DNA of 53,392 bases from an uncultured Verrucomicrobiota bacterium (lineage in GTDB: Bacteria; Verrucomicrobiota; Kiritimatiellia; RFP12; UBA3636), in the NCBI GenBank assembly GCA_949285835.1, contig CASEAR010000090.1:1-53392 (forward strand), in the 5' to 3' direction. Position 1 is the first letter of the stretch, and each line of letters starts with the position of its first letter. Positions 50,714 to 53,392 of this stretch are shown piece by piece. The position numbers and the translations under genes were made by a program. The notes beneath the pieces are model-generated. The model worked only from the letters and a program-made list of their open reading frames with translations, had not been told where the DNA came from and searched no databases.

Positions 50714-51732
50714 CAGCCCGCCCTCCCGAATCCGCGCCAGTCCACAACAGCGACGCAGAGTCCTTCCACCCCGCCGCCCGTCAGTCTTGAATAAAAATCA
50801 GGCGCCTGTTCATACGGCACAACATGCGAAATCGCCTTGCCCCAGGGCAGCACCCCCGCCGCCATCTGCCTGAGAACCGCGTCGCGGCACGGCTCAAGAC
50901 CGTCGTTGCACGGGAAATGCATCGTCAGCATGCGCATGTGCCCCGGCATGAACTCGTATGGAAACGGCGTGTCACCGTAGTTTCCCTGCCACACGAAATG
51001 CCCGTGCCTCCGACAGAAACTCATCGTTGAGGCAAGCAATTCGCTCTTCCCGGTACACTCATACACAATGTCGTACCCGTCCGGAAGCCCGTCGGCAACC
51101 TTTCCGGCGCCGGACTTCACATTCACGGTCCGCGCCGCGCCGAAGGCCTTTGCGAGTTCGAGCCTTCCCGCGTCCACATCCGCCGCCGTGACGGCGCATC
51201 CGCGGCAGAAAAGCGCGAACACCACGCCGAGGCCGATCGGCCCGCATCCGTACACAAGCGCATTCCAGCCCATACGCGGCCCCGACTGATCCACGCCGTT
51301 CAGCCCGACTGCCGGAAGCACAAATGACGCCGCCGCCTTTTCATCGGCTCCGGCGGGAAGTTTTGCGAGCCCCTCCGTCTTCCCTGCGTCTATCACCGCA
51401 TGGGAGCAATGCGTACCGGCCACCGGCGACACTGCGGCGCCGTCGCGCACCCGCATCATGGCGGAATTGTCCCTGTAGTACACAATGTCGCCGGCTTTCA
51501 GTCCGCTCACGCCGGGCCCAGCGTACTCTACTTCGCCCACCGCCATGTATCCCGTGCAGAGAGGATACGGCCCCCAGGTTATCTTGCCGCTTATCAGCGC
51601 CGTTTCAGTCCCCGTGCTCACGCCGGAGTACCGGGTCCTGACAACCACAGAATTCCGCCCGGGATCCGGCAGATTCACTTCTTCAAGTGAAAAATCACCC
51701 GCCCGCCCGCATATTAAAGACACCGCCTTCAT
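50713..51732 (-). CDS. MDR dehydrogenase lacking canonical zinc ligands
   Basis: 339 aa. Same fold as its neighbour: NALVYGCGPIGLGVVFALFC is the NAD(P) motif, and VVRTRYSGVSTGTETALISG stands where zinc enzymes have CGVCGTD-type residues, so the catalytic Cys is Ser. The GHE motif reads TGYMAVGEV, without His-Glu. The YSGVSTGTE signature also occurs in BchC-like and sugar-processing MDR proteins. It may be a zinc-independent reductase acting with the MDR downstream. The start at 51732 is preferred; residues up to 51810 are not conserved. Confidence 0.85.
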   Translation of the reverse strand: MKAVSLICGRAGDFSLEEVNLPDPGRNSVVVRTRYSGVSTGTETALISGKITWGPYPLCTGYMAVGEVEYAGPGVSGLKAGDIVYYRDNSAMMRVRDGAAVSPVAGTHCSHAVIDAGKTEGLAKLPAGADEKAAASFVLPAVGLNGVDQSGPRMGWNALVYGCGPIGLGVVFALFCRGCAVTAADVDAGRLELAKAFGAARTVNVKSGAGKVADGLPDGYDIVYECTGKSELLASTMSFCRRHGHFVWQGNYGDTPFPYEFMPGHMRMLTMHFPCNDGLEPCRDAVLRQMAAGVLPWGKAISHVVPYEQAPDFYSRLTGGGVEGLCVAVVDWRGFGRAG

Positions 51733-51820
51733 TTCGCCTGTTCCCTTTTCCTGAATTTTAAACGCATCCGGTACCTGACCTGACGGCGGCACCTGCCGCG
51801 CCGTTTCCAACTATGCAAAC

Positions 51821-51849
51821 ATTAAGCCACGAGAGCAAAAAATAGTCAA
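51821..51849 (-). promoter_or_regulatory. Probable promoter of the MDR-solenoid-glycosidase operon
   Basis: On the minus strand TTGACT (51849-51844), 17 bases, CTTAAT (51826-51821), about 90 bases before the MDR start. The 200 bases upstream are strikingly AT-rich compared with the surroundings, as expected for an activator-controlled promoter. Confidence 0.55.
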
Positions 51850-52026
51850 GCAGTTATTGCTCAATGTTTTATAAAAATAATGCTATAAATGCAACATACA
51901 AACATTTCATATACGCCTTTGTTTTTATTTTCATTCCGCATGCAGAATATAAAAAAAATGCTATTGCACCGGAGCCCGGCGCAAAAAAATTTCTCCCGTC
52001 CGGCGCGTTAAGACGCCGCCAAGCGT

Positions 52027-52887
52027 TCATGAAGAGTACGCCTGTCCGCCTATAGTGCTGGGCGGCGTTCCGAAACGGCGCTTGAATATTCTGGCGAAAT
52101 AATTCGGATCGGTGATTCCCACCGCACGCGCCGCGCGGCATACCGGCATCCCCGGATTGTCGGAAAGCAGACGGTACGCCTGCGAAAGCCTCACGTCAGA
52201 CAGATACGCCGACGGAGTCTGCCCGTAAACGTGCCGGAAGGCCTGGCACAGGCTGCTTGCACTCATGCCGGTGAGCTTCACGTACGTATCGTACCCGTGC
52301 GCCTCCCTGTAATGCAGATCGATGTAGTCGCGCACGACGACGGCCGCCTGCTCCGTATTCCTGCGGTGACGCGGCGCAGTACGCTCATTTTTCTCCGGCG
52401 GATCCAGCAGAATTGAAACCACCGGCCACAGCAGCCTCTCTCCCGCGGAATTTCCCTGACGCAGATTCTGCAGGAGCATTTCTATAATCCCGTAGAGAGA
52501 GTCGCCGGGATTCACGTGCGAGAACAGCGGCAGTCTCTGCGCTATGCCGTCGGGAACACGGCACATCCTCGTTTTGTCAAAATTCTGCCCCACAAAAACT
52601 TCGTAAGGTTTCCCATATCTCGACACCTCCGCAGGCATCCATTCGAAATGGACGCAATGACGCACCACATCGCCCCGCCGCCCGCACCGGCTTTCATGCC
52701 ACATCCCGGGCGGCAGGATAAACACGTCTCCGGCCCTCACACGGCACGAGTCGCTGCCGTACTGAAGTACGTATTCCCCGTAGCTGACGTAAACCAGCTC
52801 CGTCTCGTAAAGGCAGCGCATAGGCTCCACATAACGCGGCTGCCACCTGCCCTCCCAGAACCTGATCACTCCGGGATCAAATAACAT
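52027..52887 (-). CDS. AraC family transcriptional regulator with cupin sensor
   Basis: 286 aa. Residues 1-110 are a cupin-like ligand domain (YETELVYVSYGEYVLQYGSD, RAGDVFILPPGMWHE). Residues 180-286 hold two helix-turn-helix units (KLTGMSASSLCQAFRHVYGQ; RAARAVGITDPNYFARIFKR, then RFGTPPS). The ATG has GGAGGTGG upstream. It is upstream of and on the same strand as the MDR operon, separated by the AT-rich promoter region, and is the likely regulator of that operon. Confidence 0.93.
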   Translation of the reverse strand: MLFDPGVIRFWEGRWQPRYVEPMRCLYETELVYVSYGEYVLQYGSDSCRVRAGDVFILPPGMWHESRCGRRGDVVRHCVHFEWMPAEVSRYGKPYEVFVGQNFDKTRMCRVPDGIAQRLPLFSHVNPGDSLYGIIEMLLQNLRQGNSAGERLLWPVVSILLDPPEKNERTAPRHRRNTEQAAVVVRDYIDLHYREAHGYDTYVKLTGMSASSLCQAFRHVYGQTPSAYLSDVRLSQAYRLLSDNPGMPVCRAARAVGITDPNYFARIFKRRFGTPPSTIGGQAYSS

Positions 52888-52929
52888 GACACCACCTCCG
52901 TAATCGCGGAATCAAACACGACTCACCCC

Positions 52930-52958
52930 GGTATAACATATCCGGCCGCAATTGTCGA
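52930..52958 (-). promoter_or_regulatory. Probable promoter of the AraC gene
   Basis: TCGACA (52958-52953), 17 bases, TATACC (52935-52930), ending about 43 bases before the ATG on the minus strand. Confidence 0.5.
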
Positions 52959-52999
52959 ACCACCCATGGGTGGGCTACCATGAGCGGCAGGTGGTCACG

Positions 53000-53240
53000 C
53001 TCTCTATCTTCAAACTTACGATGTGCTCAAGAATGAGAGTATTTGCTATACTCCGCCATGATGTTTCCCTTCTACGAGGATGCTGTAGAGGGTTCCATTT
53101 CAGCAGAAAGCGAAACATCACTGTTTTCCAAGAATGATCCGACCGCATGGCGGCAATGCGGATGTGCCTCTTTTGGTCGTTTCTTTTCATGTCTGTAATC
53201 TTTCCTTTGGGTATGGACGTTACATTCTGCAGCTTTTCAT
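53000..53240 (-). mobile_element. IS30-type element relic, copy D
   Basis: On the minus strand, from TGAAAAGCTGCAGAATGTAACG through TACAGACATGAAAAGAAACG and the leader to the transposase start (MAEYSKYSHS, then a stop, then AHRKFEDRER). Close to copy A, with one nonsense change and a lost reading frame in the leader. The region right of it may be part of another relic. Confidence 0.85.
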
Positions 53241-53392
53241 CATTGGCGGCAGGCGCAGTTTGTCAAATAGAAAAGACACCGTAGCATTCAGAGACCGTTT
53301 TCTATTGTTCATTTGCATGGACACCGAATGAAATGAGTGATGTGGACGGAAATCGGTTGTTCCGATTACAGGATTGCTGACGAGTAACGATT
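53241..53392. repeat. Window end: small inverted repeat and GGACACC motif
   Basis: AATAGAAAA at 53266-53274 and TTTTCTATT at 53298-53306 are exact inverse copies 23 bases apart. TGGACACCGAA near 53311 matches a motif at 23428 in the other large gap. No gene was seen. Confidence 0.45.

Noticed and set aside
1..53392. tRNA, rRNA, CRISPR array, prophage or plasmid origin
   Set aside because: No conserved T-loop sequences, regular spacer arrays, phage structural genes or replication genes were seen on either strand. This is a visual check; tRNAscan and CRISPR tools were not run.

Overview
The window is a piece of bacterial chromosome with 34 recognisable protein genes, one of them cut by the left edge. 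The gene set fits an anaerobic, glycan-degrading member of the PVC superphylum, most like Lentisphaerota/Victivallales. The reasons are a secreted LamG/beta-helix protein, a GH27 alpha-galactosidase, a DUF2961 (GH172-type) protein, a Cys-type sulfatase, a DUF4838-like fragment, a very large secreted clan GH-A glycosidase, an autotransporter-like repeat protein, an AraC regulator, a NifJ-type pyruvate:ferredoxin oxidoreductase, and a MurA whose active-site Cys is replaced by Asp, as in Chlamydia. The taxonomic call is inference; no rRNA or tRNA gene was seen.

Layout. 1-6.5 kb (+): a tightly packed aromatic amino acid operon, aroK (partial)-aroF-aroB-aroA-aroC, ending in a single polypeptide that joins type II dehydroquinase, chorismate mutase, prephenate dehydratase and ACT domains, then a strong terminator. 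7.0-11.6 kb: a divergent pair (secreted LamG/beta-helix protein; GH27) and a small zinc-ribbon protein. 11.9-15.5 kb (+): a TPR lipoprotein, a CvpA-like protein, a GYF_2 membrane protein and a CPBP protease. 15.5-17.6 kb (-): DUF1835 and DUF2961 genes. 18.3-23.2 kb (-): a housekeeping operon of AGCS transporter, phosphoribosyltransferase, murA, galU and nadD. 23.8-28.0 kb: sulfatase, O-methyltransferase, VTT membrane protein and HAD phosphatase. 28.1-36.9 kb (-): the elongasome operon mreB-mreC-mreD-mrdA-rodA followed by RNase E/G and a serine hydrolase. 37.3-38.2 kb: a probably decayed DUF4838-like gene. 38.8-43.4 kb (-): fba and nifJ. 44.2-52.9 kb (-): an AraC regulator, two MDR dehydrogenases, a secreted beta-solenoid protein and a 1230-residue secreted glycosidase, which look like one carbohydrate-use locus.

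Four truncated copies of one IS30-type element (about 11.7, 17.8, 43.7 and 53.1 kb) are scattered through the gaps. All retain the same 5' leader and at most the first helix-turn-helix of the transposase. In the fullest copy the leader folds over the transposase ribosome-binding site.

Base and codon usage on the two strands changes sign at about 23.2-23.8 kb. To the left the + strand is the G/T-rich one, to the right the - strand is. Replication forks would therefore meet here, so the gap may lie at or near the chromosome terminus. This is a reading impression and was not computed.

The most unusual items are the AroQ-chorismate mutase-prephenate dehydratase fusion, the Asp-type (predicted fosfomycin-insensitive) MurA, the AraC/MDR/solenoid/giant-glycosidase locus, and the strand-asymmetry switch.
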